A DNA stretch of 64,000 nucleotides from Conus ventricosus (GCA_018398815.1 CM031610.1:29170788-29234787), one strand, 5' to 3'; shown: positions 36,187-49,581, counted from the stretch's first letter. Numbers and translations are program-made. The notes: generated by a model not told the origin, from the letters alone.

Positions 36187-37785
36187 CAGACCTGCCAACC
36201 CCCTAAGAGACCAATGAGTAAGAATTGAAGCTCAGTGAGGCAGAAATGTGTAATTTCCGAGAGCTAAGAGTAATTGAGCGCGACATTTACCTTTTTTCAA
36301 ACAAACACGATGTGATGAAATTGTTCACACAATTTTTGTGAACTTTACTTTTCTTCAAAAACAAGCTTTTCTTTTAAGTGTCACAAGAAATCTCTACAAA
36401 TTATGAAAATGTAGAATACACTGGAAACACACACAAATCCCCTAAACCATCATGGCATGGCACACCAAGGCTTGATAGTGTGCCAGAAACAACCTAAAAA
36501 ATTGGAAATGAAATGAGGCAGGGAACAGTAAACAATAAACAGTAAACAAGTGGGGTAACGTTTGCTCCCATTTTATAAGGAAACCTAACACAAAGTAACT
36601 TTTATTCAAGACTGGCACAACCTTTTAAACTTGAATAAGGTCAGACAAATACACATAGACGAACAATCTTATCTAATAGTGGGGGAAAAAACAAGCGCAG
36701 GTCAACAACTCAACTGTCTTGATAGTAATGACTTGCAAAGATTTGAACTTGAGGAGGGGGGGGGGGAGGGGGGGAGGGGGGGAGTTTGAAGAGGAGAAAC
36801 GGGAACATGAAATTAAGAAAAAGCATTAACCTAAAAATGTATTACGTCAAACCTGTTGACTTGGATTCTGTGCATGTGGGGTTGGCTATCAGTCAGTGGT
36901 GATTGTGTCATTTTTTAAGTATCGCACCACCCCAGGAAAGAATTTGTCCCCCCCCCCCCCCCCTCCTCCTGACTTCCATCAATCCCCAACACAAAACGGT
37001 CCATTCTGCAGTCGAGATGCAGCAGCAGTTAAGCCTTCCATGAGAAGGGTCCTTACAATGTGTGTTGTCTTTGTTCGACCGCTCTTGAACTGTTTGGCGA
37101 TCTCCGAATCTGAGAACGCTCCTGTAAAAAGCTGGATGCATGGTCGGCTGCGCTAAGAGCGATGTTGTGCTCGACGAAAAATCCGGCCACCAATGCTTCA
37201 GCCCCAATTACCCTTTTCCTAATTTCATCCTCTTTTGAGGTGTCTACAGTCTGAAAAAAGTGTTGATGCTGGAAGAATTCGGCCGTTAGAGGAATCGATG
37301 TGCTTGCGTGACTCGAGGTGACGCTTCACATCCACCATCCCGCGATTGAAATTGTGAAGTCCGACTCGCAAGTGGTACACCGTGCACAATTTACACCTTT
37401 AGCCGAAGGTCGTATGCAGGGGAACTTTTCCGAGTATTCTTTTCGGAACTTTTGACCAAGTTTTTTCTTTTTCGCATCTTGTCCAAAACTTTCTACTCCA
37501 CGTTTCGACGTTTTCGTAGCTAAAACTTCAAAAAGACGCCAACTTCGCTGAATGGTAAAGATGGTGAAACGAACTGCGCATGACCGGAAACGCTTCTTGA
37601 AGATTACTGGTTATACGCACGGCGCCGTGCGTGTCTGTACATAAGCCGATTTTTTCGTCCTTTTTGTTGTTGTTGTTGTTTTGAAAACTTTTAATGCGTA
37701 ATTTTTTGGCTAAATGCATAAGGGCGTAAGAATTATCACTTGGGCGTAATAAATTACGCGAAATGCGTAATGGTTGGCAGGTCTG
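36187..37785 (-). mobile_element. BED-finger DNA transposon, second copy
   Basis: Same insertion as at 7788-9387, inverted. It has the same 14 bp terminal inverted repeats, and the flanking duplication reads GATTCC at 36181-36186 and 37786-37791. It is 1,599 bp. The G/C runs differ in length and interruption between copies (36759-36782 here). Confidence 0.88.
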
Positions 37786-37834
37786 GATTCCACAAGGGAG
37801 TGGCAGGGAAAATGAGTCAAAACGCCAAACCTAC

Positions 37835-38089
37835 CCTCTTCTTGAGAGCTTCCTCCTGAGCGCTCTTGTAGTCACTCATCAGCTTGGCCAGCCTCCTCTC
37901 TTTGCGCTCCTCTACCAGCACATAGCCATCAGAGATGAGGCCCAGCCCAACGTCTGCACCACCGTCGGCTTCATCAGCCAGCAGTGTGACGTAGTCGATG
38001 CCACCGCTCCTGTACTCCACATTCAACTGTAGCTGCTGGTTCAGGATGTCCCTGTGGAGAGCCTCCACGGCATCTTGCTTGGCATCCTC
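37835..38089 (-). CDS. SND1: SND1 penultimate exon, second copy
   Basis: Identical in translation to the exon at 7484-7738, with the same splice sites, on the opposite strand. On the - strand it lies upstream of the exon copy at 34840-34904, so both SND1 exons are duplicated in matching order. A haplotype copy is the likeliest explanation. Confidence 0.85.
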
Positions 38090-39001
38090 CTGTAACATCC
38101 AGTCTTCTTTTCTCAGGTTATTCAGTTTGCGAAGGTTAAAAATACTAAGGGTGGTAATGTTCCTGCTTCCAGGGAATGACACCAAAATCAACAGCCACAA
38201 ATCAACTGGATTACATTCAACATACGCAAAAGTAAATTATATGGACTGTACATAACAAATTCAGGTCACACCCCTCAACCACCCCCCCCTCTCTCTCTTT
38301 CTTATGGAAAAAAAAAGTAAAAAGAACTTAAATGGATAATTTTTTTTCCTTCACAACAAGTATAAACCATAATCTTTGAGCTGGAGAGTTTTTGTAGACC
38401 GCCAAGGGTCCATGTTACTTTTTGTAACACCAATACCGGAAGAACAAAAGAAACTGTTCTACATACCAGTCAGACCGTATTAACACCAGTTCTACAACTT
38501 GTAGATTTCAGACAAAAAGACACTGTCTGTTTCAAGTGCATCATGCAGGCTGGCATCTTTCAGACCTCTGGCAGAGACTGTGCTGGCAATGACGATAATT
38601 AACCCCTTCACTGCCACAGTATAATAGCACATTTGAAAATCTGTCTGCCAAGGCAAAATTTAGCTTTTTTGGTAGGTTCAATAAAATGGTTACTGTGCGC
38701 TTATTTCTTGACAGATCTCTCTGCTTTTTTGCATGTTTTGTTGTTTATGCATTTGTCTACACTCTGAGATCTAAATGACTTCATTATGTTGATAATTAGT
38801 ATAGAAAAAATTCACATAATTACGACAGTTATACAAAAAATAACATTTTCGAGCACACACAAACATATTGCGCCAAATAGAATGAGTCAAAACACTGAAA
38901 AGTGTCTTGCTATTTATTCAACATCACCACTAACACATGATAGTCATATAAATCCAGGGAATCTGTTCTCGATGACAATCTGCTCAGTCATAATTGGGGC
39001 G

Positions 39002-40001
39002 NNNNNNNNNNNNNNNNNNNNNNNNNNNNNNNNNNNNNNNNNNNNNNNNNNNNNNNNNNNNNNNNNNNNNNNNNNNNNNNNNNNNNNNNNNNNNNNNNNN
39101 NNNNNNNNNNNNNNNNNNNNNNNNNNNNNNNNNNNNNNNNNNNNNNNNNNNNNNNNNNNNNNNNNNNNNNNNNNNNNNNNNNNNNNNNNNNNNNNNNNNN
39201 NNNNNNNNNNNNNNNNNNNNNNNNNNNNNNNNNNNNNNNNNNNNNNNNNNNNNNNNNNNNNNNNNNNNNNNNNNNNNNNNNNNNNNNNNNNNNNNNNNNN
39301 NNNNNNNNNNNNNNNNNNNNNNNNNNNNNNNNNNNNNNNNNNNNNNNNNNNNNNNNNNNNNNNNNNNNNNNNNNNNNNNNNNNNNNNNNNNNNNNNNNNN
39401 NNNNNNNNNNNNNNNNNNNNNNNNNNNNNNNNNNNNNNNNNNNNNNNNNNNNNNNNNNNNNNNNNNNNNNNNNNNNNNNNNNNNNNNNNNNNNNNNNNNN
39501 NNNNNNNNNNNNNNNNNNNNNNNNNNNNNNNNNNNNNNNNNNNNNNNNNNNNNNNNNNNNNNNNNNNNNNNNNNNNNNNNNNNNNNNNNNNNNNNNNNNN
39601 NNNNNNNNNNNNNNNNNNNNNNNNNNNNNNNNNNNNNNNNNNNNNNNNNNNNNNNNNNNNNNNNNNNNNNNNNNNNNNNNNNNNNNNNNNNNNNNNNNNN
39701 NNNNNNNNNNNNNNNNNNNNNNNNNNNNNNNNNNNNNNNNNNNNNNNNNNNNNNNNNNNNNNNNNNNNNNNNNNNNNNNNNNNNNNNNNNNNNNNNNNNN
39801 NNNNNNNNNNNNNNNNNNNNNNNNNNNNNNNNNNNNNNNNNNNNNNNNNNNNNNNNNNNNNNNNNNNNNNNNNNNNNNNNNNNNNNNNNNNNNNNNNNNN
39901 NNNNNNNNNNNNNNNNNNNNNNNNNNNNNNNNNNNNNNNNNNNNNNNNNNNNNNNNNNNNNNNNNNNNNNNNNNNNNNNNNNNNNNNNNNNNNNNNNNNN
40001 N
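39002..40001. other. Assembly gap, exactly 1,000 N
   Basis: Placeholder gap between the inverted contig and the TFIP11 contig. The missing 5' exon(s) of TFIP11 could lie in the unassembled sequence it stands for. Confidence 0.98.
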
Positions 40002-40069
40002 AGGCATATTTCGACATGCATTTTACAATCAATGTCAGTCTGTTAGGTGTCAGCTGTATGCTGGAGACT

Positions 40070-40140
40070 GTGTTGGCCGGCATTAGATGGCAGACTGTAG
40101 AAAGCCGTTGGCCGGCATTAGATGGCAGACTGTAGAAAGC
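40070..40140. repeat. 35 bp tandem duplication
   Basis: Two adjacent identical units, GTTGGCCGGCATTAGATGGC plus ACTGTAGAAAGCC-type sequence, starting at about 40071 and 40106. Confidence 0.85.
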
Positions 40141-40239
40141 CAGGCTGTCTGTGCTGCACAAGATCCACATCTTTCTTGTCCGCTGCTATAGTGTGCAAGC
40201 AAAACTTGTTCACCTCCCTCTTGGTAATAACAATGACAT

Positions 40240-40387
40240 GACCAGCACATCTGCTTCATTCAACCCAGAACACCGTTCACAAACTTGTCTTCCTTCCAAG
40301 CACAATCAAGGAATGGAACAGCTTGCTAACAGAGGCTGTGCAGAGCTCTATTGGCAGCACACCAAATGTGTCAGAAGGGCAAGTCTG
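40240..40387 (+). pseudogene. 3' end of a non-LTR reverse transcriptase
   Basis: One frame gives VFLPSTIKEWNSLLTEAVQS before a stop at about 40387. This is the classic extreme C-terminal motif (F-x-P-S-T-I-x-x-W-N-x-L) of jockey/CR1-like LINEs. The upstream part may be in the gap. The following 500 bp to 40930 looks like its 3' UTR or intergenic sequence, with no gene. Confidence 0.6.
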
Positions 40388-40972
40388 ACAGTACAGTGAC
40401 CAACCCTACCCCTGTCTTTGCTACCTACTCCCCAACCCATTTCCCCTGCATGCAAGATCCAGGTTCACAGCCAACTCCTTCTCATGATGGAAAAGTTTGT
40501 TGTTCCCCAAAATAATGCATGAGAAGCATTTCCCAATCCCAGCACACCCTCCACCCACTCTTTCCTGTGCTCCTGTCTACCTTTCAGTGTTCACTCCCAC
40601 CTAATCTTCCTTCCTAATGGAAAGCATGACTAACTAAACTATGGATGTCCACATGAAAAAATGACAGAAAAATTTGAATGAATGTTGAGAATGTGCAGAC
40701 CTGCTTTTCTCCAAGAAAATCTGTTATTTAGATATGAAAGAGTAGAAAGATCCATGGAAAGTTTTCCCATCTGTGCGCAAATGCAAAATGGCAATCAAAA
40801 CGGCAAATGATTCGATGAAAAAAAAAGACTAGGTAAACAAAAGCATGTTTTTGTTTGCAGAATTTTAAATAAATGTAGAAGTTTCAACTTCACAAGCTTC
40901 AGAAGAAGATGAGCATAAATTACAAACAAAAACAAAAACCGGAAATGAAATGAGGTAGGGAACAGTAAATGA

Positions 40973-41286
40973 TAAACAGTAAACAAGTGGGGTATGTTTT
41001 GCTCCCATAAGGAAACCTAACACAGAGTAACTTTTATTCAAGACTGGCACAGCCTTTTAAACTTGAATAAAGTCAGACAAATACATAGACGAACAATCTA
41101 ATAGTGGGGGAAAAAACAAGCGCAGTTGTTGGCCTGCGCTTGTTTTTTTCCCCACTATTAGATTGTTAGTCTATGTATTTGTCTGACTTTATTCAAGTTT
41201 AAAAGGCTGTGCCAGTCTTGAATAAAAGTTACTCTGTGTTAGGTTTCCTTATGGGAGCAAAACATACCCCACTTGTTTACTGTTTA
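40973..41286. repeat. Near-perfect 152 bp inverted repeat (hairpin)
   Basis: Arms 40973-41124 and 41135-41286 are reverse complements with only about two differences, separated by a 10-nt loop (GTTGTTGGCC). Each arm matches the non-coding part of the BED transposon at 8866-9050. The left flank (from about 40939) keeps further transposon similarity. It lies about 200 bp upstream of the first visible TFIP11 exon, in a presumed intron. RNA from either strand would fold into a long duplex. Confidence 0.9.
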
Positions 41287-41495
41287 AAAACCAAAACAAA
41301 CAAACAAACAAATAAAAAACTGTTCTCCTTCACTGTACTCTGACAATTCTTTTCTTTCTTTGTATTCAGTTTCTGTTGTTTATCCTCCATAAACTGTTCA
41401 TTTGTCACATACACTATTACATCTTTCTAGTGGTCTGTATTGTTGCTTGCTCAGTCTTTTCCTGTTTTTTTAATATGTCAGTGATGTTTTGACAG

Positions 41496-41653
41496 GGATT
41501 TGGGCTGGTGACAGCGATGAAGAGGATTCGAGGCCTGGATTTGGAGGTCGCCAGAAAAAATCACAAGACTATACCTCGGGCATCAATTTTGTCAGTGGAG
41601 GGTTTAAGAAATCGGCCAAAGCAGAAGCAGAAGAAGTTGAGAAAATATTAAAG
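41496..41653 (+). CDS. TFIP11: TFIP11 exon: TIP_N region
   Basis: Encodes [18 protein letters not shown], then [17 protein letters not shown] and an [11 protein letters not shown] end. This matches the YG-x-WA-x-(D)SD-E-E...FGG and NF-(I/V)-S-x-G-(L/F)-KK blocks of the TIP_N domain. Acceptor TTTTGACAG; first codon split; donor GTAAAG in phase 0. Confidence 0.9.
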
Positions 41654-44632
41654 GTAAAGTCTCAAAATCCTGTTTTGATTAAGATTTGTTAAAGCTGTAT
41701 GACAATTTAATTCATTGGCAAACTCAGAAAGTGTGCAAGCATGCATATGAACTTTAAATCAGATGTGTTCAAAAGTACTTCCACAAGTGTGTTGTACATG
41801 ACATAATGTATTCTATCATATAACTATATAGTAAAAAACAGATTTTGCTGTAAGAAATTTGAATTGCTCTCAGTAGGTAGAACATATCAACGTAGTACAG
41901 TGCCACCTACCTTTTGTTTTGTTTTTTCTCCTATTCTGTCAGCATATTTTTTTGTATACCTGCAACAGTGGATTTTTCATCAGAATTCTGCCAGGAACAA
42001 CTCCCCAGGTTTGAGTTCTATCATGGTTGCACACATGCTGCATGGGTATGTTTTCTGTTTATCAAATATGGTAAAAGACTAGTTTTCTGATCAGCTGGTG
42101 CAGGAAGAGAAAACAAACAAAAACACAAACAAACACCCTGTATCAGATTGGAACCACATGCCATGTATTTTCTCACTCTCTAACTACATGGGTTGTTGGC
42201 TAGGCCATTTGTCAACGGTATTTGTGTTGGCTGTGCATCAGGACAGAAGGTATTGTTCTGTTATACTTTTAAAAAAAAGTATAGTTTCTATTGTCTGTTC
42301 ACAGACAACAGACAGTGATAAACCGGTAAGATTCATGAACAAAATCAGAATTTGTTCTGTCTGTAAGATTCAGATTGCGTGGTTTAGGACAAAGGTTAAC
42401 AGGCATCCCTTTCCGGTTATTAGGATGTGTCTGATCATTCTACGTCATGCTGAGTGGCATTTTCTATAAACACTGTGTACCTTTGCTGAATGGTGATTTC
42501 CAAGAGTACAGAAAGTCTTTTGTGCTAATTATGTCTTGAACAGTTCTTTCACACAGCCTGTGCATGATCAAACGTTGGGTGTGAATCTTGGTTCAAATCT
42601 AGCACAGTTGAACTTTTTATTGTGCATAAACGATAAGTACAGTAAAACTGTCTTTAAGAGTACTGGGACATGCATGATGTGAGACATAAGCATTTTACAG
42701 CAGACTCCGTGAAAACTTTGTTCAGAGATGTCCCACCTGATGTGATCTTAATTAATATTTCTGAAAGAGATTGACATTTTTTCATCTGTTCTAAGAATTT
42801 GTAGAAGAAAGATTTTTAACAAAATTTCCAGTGTGTTATTAGAAGATGTATTTTAAAGGGTTGTGTGAATGAGGTTAAAAAAAAAAATATTGTTATTATT
42901 TTTTATGACTTGTGAGTTGACTTCAGGCAGTGACAGCCTTGATATGGCCTTTCGTGGTCAGCTGGGCTATAAGCAATATTACTTTACCATACAGGGAGAA
43001 TATTTTGAGGTTGTATTCTGCCTGCAACATGGGCTGTTTTGAGTAAGCGAATTTCACATATTTGATAATTTTTGGGGGATCAGTTTTCTTCTGATGCCTT
43101 CAGCCAGTGAGATAAAGTTACAGTGATGCAAGTGTTAAATCAAATATTGGACGTTTTCAGCAAACAACTTAAAATTATACATACAAAAGCCATTTAACTT
43201 CTGTAATTGAAGAAAATGTGTTTGACCGAGACACGGTCATAATTTTCCCGATTCTTTTGCTTGCTTGAAGCAGAGTCATGAGACACGGTCAAGTTTTATT
43301 TGCATTTAATCGCAAATGTTACAAAACAACCTGTCAGAATAAGACGTACTGGTGAAGTTATGAACGATGTGTTCAGCTCCTCTTTATCAAGGAACCATAT
43401 GTCAATGGATAATTTAAACACAATGAAAATTTGATATGCTATAGAAACGTTATATTGCTGTAGCCGAGTTCCCTTTTAATGAATGAATCCAGAGTTACAG
43501 CAGATTGAACAAAGAGGCCCTAGCCTTCCAACGAAACAACCAAAACATGCCTGGCCTGAAACGGTACACAGTCAGTCAGTCACGATGTCAGGACTGAAAG
43601 AGTTAATTATACTTTGATATGCTGAGTGGTGTTTTCCAAAAACACTGTGTGCACAAATCATCTTTCATGTTGGACACTGGTGTTTAGAGAGACTGTTGAG
43701 CGATGCATATTGAAGTTCCATGTATTGTATGAAGGTCAGGGAGAATGTATACTGTATTACTTCGTTATTTAATGCAGATTCTATGATGCATGATTTATTG
43801 CACATGTGAATAAAACAAAAAAATACTATCAGAGCTTGGAAGTAAATTATGAATGATTATTTCTAAGCATTTGAAGAGTCTTTCATGAAAAAGGTATCAA
43901 AGCTGGAAAGTAAATTGTGAGTGATTATTTCTAAGCATTCGAAGTGTCTTTCATGAAAAAAGAGGAAAAAAAGGGATACATTTATATCAACTTGAATGGT
44001 GAAACTGCTGTTTAGCAAAATCTGAAATGTAAGTGTAAATAGCTTTTAATCTCGATTTATTTTTTCTCCAAATGACTTCTCATTCTCCTCCCTTACTCAT
44101 CTTTCCATCAGGCACATGTGCTTTCACATTTGAACAGCCCTGATGTGGCCCTCTGCGGTCGGCTGGGCTATAAGCAACATTATCTTATCCTATCTTCACA
44201 TTTGAGCTTGAATAGATTTTCTTCTTTTTAAGGTATAATAATATTCATATTCATATGCATAATTGCTATGTTACTAGAACTTGACAATTGATGAAGTAAA
44301 GTTACTTATCCTTGTGTGTTTTGTTTAGGGAGGAGATGAGGGTAGCAGTTCATCGTCACAGTTGAGCAGATCGTCACAGAAGAAAGGGTCCTCCAAAGAA
44401 AGCATGCGGTTTCTTAAGGGACACCGGGATGACAGGTACAGTGATCTTTTCTCCTTTCATTTGATTTTTGTTATTCTTCTTCTGTTCTTTTTCTGTCATG
44501 GTAATTTTTGTGTCAGTGGGTTTTTCTCTCATTTTTATTTAAAGATTATGAAAAAAAATGTAATGATATTATATCTATAGATATATGTATGTATGTATGT
44601 CTCTCTCTCTCTCTCTCTCTCTGTATGTATGT

Positions 44633-44692
<60 letters not shown>

Positions 44693-47600
44693 TTGGTTTT
44701 TGTTTGTTTGTTTGTTGTTGATAACAAAATTTGATTGTTAATATGTTTGGGTTGATATAATTTGTACAGCTGTTTGTATATGTACAGCTGTTTGTATATG
44801 TTCTCTAGGGCCTTTGGAAACTGGGAGAGGCACACCCGTGGTATTGGCCAGAAACTGCTGGAAAAGGTAAAGAGATGAAAGGAATTGTTTTCACTTCAGT
44901 CACAAGTTAGTTGTGCTGTGATGACTTGAAATTTGGGTTAGCAACAAGAGAATTTGGGATTCAGTGTAAGGATGATGTGTCAGTGCTTTTGACTTAGTTG
45001 AAAGCATATGTCATTCATCTTTTTGTGGTTATGACAGGTAATGCGGAGGGGAAAAAAGTGATCAAATGTGCATTTAATGTGGCTTTGAAGTGATCTGCAT
45101 TGCTTTAGCTTGGGTGAATTAAAGCATGATAGTCAGCCAGAGAAATCTGAATATGCATTGCAATGAATTTTATTGAATCACTAGTCTTCATCTGTTTGTT
45201 ACTTAATATGGATAGCACAGTAGGTTGCATTATATGTGTAAGAATAGAGTGCACTCCTGAAAAAAGTAGAAAATTGCAGTTTATTCTTAATATTTACATC
45301 AACTGTTCTTGATCTAATGATTTTGGGGTAGGCTTGTCAGAACAGTGTCATAGTGTGTGGAAGGAAAGCGGGGAAGGGCATGTGCGTTTGTGTGTGTTTT
45401 TATTGCTCTCTGGCATAGTGTTTCTTGTCTCTCTTTTTAAAAAAAAATACTGTTTTTGCTATTTTATTACATATGTGAAGCAACACAATAACTTTGACCT
45501 TAAAAAAACAGTAACTTGCTCAAGTTATTCAGTCACTACTCTTCAGAAAGTGCATATGTAAATCAGTGATGATTTTGTTGCCCCCCATTTCAGATGGGCT
45601 ACAAGCCAGGTGAAGGTCTTGGCAAGGAAGGCCAGGGTATCACAACACCTGTGGAAGCAGTGAAGCGGAAAGGTCGGGCCACAATTGGAGCATAACGGAT
45701 CGGAGAGGTCGGAACGCTCTCTGAAGGACTACCCAGTGGTAGATGAAGAGGCAGAAGAGGAGAAGAAGTTCCAGGAGGACCTACAGCAATGGAAGAGGCA
45801 GCCGGAGGTGAGTTGTGCTGAGGTTGTAAGAGGTCTGGAGGTGACTGTCTTCCGTCTGTCAGAGAGTACACAGACAAAATTGCAGCAGCAGGAGGCGTAC
45901 AGTAGTGTTTGATTTGATTAAAACTGTACTCAGGACACCATCTACTAAGGCCCTCTCCTGAAACAGCAGTTGCTTAGCTATGGATCCATCGTAAGTGGAT
46001 AGCATCTGCATGTTCAAGCAACGAGGATATCTGTGAAATTGCTGATAGCAACTACTTGAATACTAGCACACCATAGCATGAACATGGAGATGAAATCGGA
46101 ATGTGAAGGGCTAAAGATGTTGAGACTTTGTGTTTATGTTGATCGGTAAGTATGAGAATGATGAAGATGTTTTATGGGATTATATTCTGATCAGAGGCTA
46201 CATGATGGGACTGTACACTATACCTCTTTTCTCAATACATCAACTAGGTCAGAGATCCATAATGATTTTTTTTAGCACCTCAAAACCCTCAACCAACCCC
46301 TTGGAATAAACTGTCTTGACGTGCATGATTTCTAGGATTTTTCATTCACATTAAAAAGCAGGACAAATTAAAAAATGTTGAAATATAGACGTTGCAAAAT
46401 CCTTCAACGCTGTCTCATAGCACTATCTGGGGGAACAAATGCCATTCATAACTCGGTGTGTAGACTAACTGCTCTTGAGTGAAAACAGACACCTGCGTTA
46501 GCACTTTTGAATTATCGTTTGCAGAACAAGAAACAGAAACCCAAATATGTGTACAAAACAGCTCAGGAACTTATCGACTCTGGAGCCAAGCAGAAGAGGA
46601 AGATGCCGTCATCAGCTGGGCCTAAGGTTAAGGTCTTGATATGACGGGAAAAGAAAAGCGAGTGCTGTCGGTAACATTTTGCAACTACCATGTTTCCCCC
46701 CTTTCCTTTTCTTTCGTCTATCCTGTTTTCTGCTCCGTTTTAATGTCTGTTTTCCAAGTTGAATAGATAACATTGTCTCATTTAAAAGTAGCGACATCAT
46801 TTTGCATTTTAGTTTTGTTTTAGTTTTTGTCATTGTTATTTTACATTCCTTTTTTTCCTGTGAATGTTCCATTACTGGTTATATGGGTAGTATCATGTAG
46901 CACCACTGTCTCCTTACCATTAGCTCCTATATTAAGACTGATCATTTATTGATCTTAAAAGGTTTGGTTTCATTCTTTTTCATTTATCAGTGTTTGCTTT
47001 TATCAGGCATGCAGTCTGTCTTGTCTGTATTTTTGCTGCATGTATGTGTGAATGAAAGTTTATGTGACTGAGCTGTCGTATTAATGTTCTTAATAAAGAA
47101 GGGAGGGCTAAGGATGCTTTGGGGTTGGGGCAGAATAAGGGAAATGGAGAAGTATTGGGGGTCAAGTGAAAGTGATTGCTTTGACATGAAAATTGAAGGT
47201 ATTTGTATGTGGTTTTGAATAAATGTTTAAACATATTTGCTCAATCTCCAGTTGTTGCTTTTTACGTGATATGTCTTCTTGTTTGTTCTGCGTGCTCTTT
47301 GTTTGCATTTGTGCTGCACATGTTGTTGTTGTTAGCAGCATTCATTTGGAGGTATGGGCATATAATTTTTTGCATCATGAGGGCAAGAATTACCTTGATT
47401 AGTTTGCTGGGTTACCTCTACTGTTCTCTGCCTTACTAATTATTCCCTCTTATGCCTACCAAACTGAGGTTACCTGTATTAGGTTTTTGTTCCTCTGTGC
47501 GTTCTGTTTGACTATATTCAAGATCAAAAAGGCTTTGACAGCCTTTAATAAATATTGATTTGCATGTATTAATCTCTCAAGTTGTAGTGTACATGTGTCA

Positions 47601-49581
47601 GATGCAGGGTATAAGAAGGAAGCTTGAATCGTTTGAATTTTTTTTTTCTTCTTTTAAGGGGGACAGTGAGAGGGAATGTCTCCCTGTTTATTCTGTTTGC
47701 TCTGTGTTTGTGTTTGTGCTAGGCAACTTGCTATGATAAGCAGGATTTGTTTGGAGTTATGCGCTTGTAATCATCTCATCATGGGAGCGAGAGTTACCTT
47801 ACTTGTTTGCTATATGTGCGCATGGGTAGATGTGGTTTGGAGGAGAAAGCTTAGAGGTAAGATAGAAATAAAATGAAAAATCCATTTTTCTCGTTTGCGT
47901 GTATGTAACAGAGTAGCTCAATTGTTCTTGTGTTAGAATTATTCTTTTTGAAATGACGACAAAATAAAATTCTTGGGTCTTGTTTGTGCATGATCCATTT
48001 GCGTAACTATGTGCGAGTTGTTTTTGCACAGGTGTTATGAGCCTGGAAGTTTGTGTTTGTGTGTGGTGCTTTTGTACCTATATCGATGTATAAGATAAGA
48101 TAAGATAATGTTGCTTATAGCCCAGCCGACCGCAAAGGGCCACATCAGGGCTGTCACCACGTTAAAATCAACTCACAAGATATCGATGCATGTGTACGCT
48201 GACATATGTGTACCTCATCTCAGGCTACCATGCCATTGGGAAGATACACGACAAGCCTGATGAAGAAGAGGAGGTAGAGGTTGAGAAAGGAGGTGTGCGT
48301 GCCTTTGACATGCCTGAGTTGATCCATAACCTGGGCCTGCTAGTTGACATGACAGAGGAGGATATTGTGCAGAATGAACGAAGGTTGGTATTGGCTATAT
48401 TATGTACATATGGCAAAAGGAAAGAAAGTTTCATAATGTGTTTTTATGTGGGTGGATTACATCGCTGTACCATCTGTGTATAAGCAGATCCAAACAACTG
48501 TCCTAATTAAGATGTAGACAGATTTAATGAACTTCGTTCCGAGGTAAACAGTGTCTAGGTGTGTTTAAATGAGACATATGAGAATGTGAAAACACTGACC
48601 CACAATGATAGAGTGAAACTATATATTGTGAGATTAATCCTTGGTCGTTCTGAAAGGAGGCTTAAACACTGATTTTTTTTTTTTTAATTGAATAAAATTC
48701 GAGAACAGGCAAAATGAAAGCAGTTTTATTCATTTTAGGGAAAGATAAGTATAATAGAAAGCAGCCACTGAACTTTCCAAGGAAAATAAAAGTTTTTACT
48801 TTTACCAGCTGAGCCAGCCACTTGAGGCGGCAAGGTTTTTCTTCTCTAGGGCTGTGCCTGGTATCAGAGACAGGTGTGCAACACCTCCAGGTGTGCATGC
48901 TGACATGCTAATTGGCAAATACTGAAAAGGTAATTTCTAGAGGCTGCACTCTGTGATCTTAAGAATATAGCTGACTAGTTAGCACATGGATGTTTTAGCT
49001 TGTCAGATAGCTTAGTTTGAACATTGTAAGATACTACTCAGTGATCCCATCTTATTGACAAAAAAGACCTGAGCACTGAATTTTTGGCTGCATTCAGCTA
49101 GAATTTCCAGAGTCAGAGAAATGTCTGTCAGATGTCGCAGTGTTGTATGTGTTTTCATTTTAAGAAAGACTGCAGTGATTTAAGGTTAGAATATATTTTG
49201 ACCCCTTTGGTAATTTCACAGAACACAGTTAAGATCAAGGTCAGCTTTTCAAGCTTGCACTCTTCTGTCATTGGTAATGGTAAAAATACATATCAGAGGG
49301 TATTCAGTCTTAATGTGCTATAACTTGCCATTTAACTTAAATTTTTTCCGTTGGCAGCAAATGCAACTTTATAATCTGCTAAATATTGAAAGAGATAAAA
49401 AAAAAAAAAAGAAAGCTGATCGAGTTTGCCTGTTGGCAACAGGTTTAAATTTTGGGTGTTGTCTTTGGCAGGATATTGTTAAAGATAATCAAAATACAAG
49501 ACTCCATGGGCAAATGTAGACACACACACACATACACACACACACACACAAGCACACGCACGCATGCATGCACGCAACACA

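Larger units (their letters stand above)
23793..39001 (-). repeat. Right arm of inverted repeat; complete contig
   Basis: The whole contig between the two gaps is a reverse-complement copy of 6567-21919. Its first base pairs with 21919 and its last with 6567. All its genes and elements are therefore second copies of those in the left arm. Landmark features with useful differences are listed separately; the remaining intervals hold the same non-coding sequence as described for the left arm. Confidence 0.9.

Noticed and set aside
6567..39001. A genuine giant palindrome used for gene conversion or amplification
   Set aside because: Not excluded, but the right arm coincides exactly with one contig between placeholder gaps, so a misplaced haplotig is preferred.
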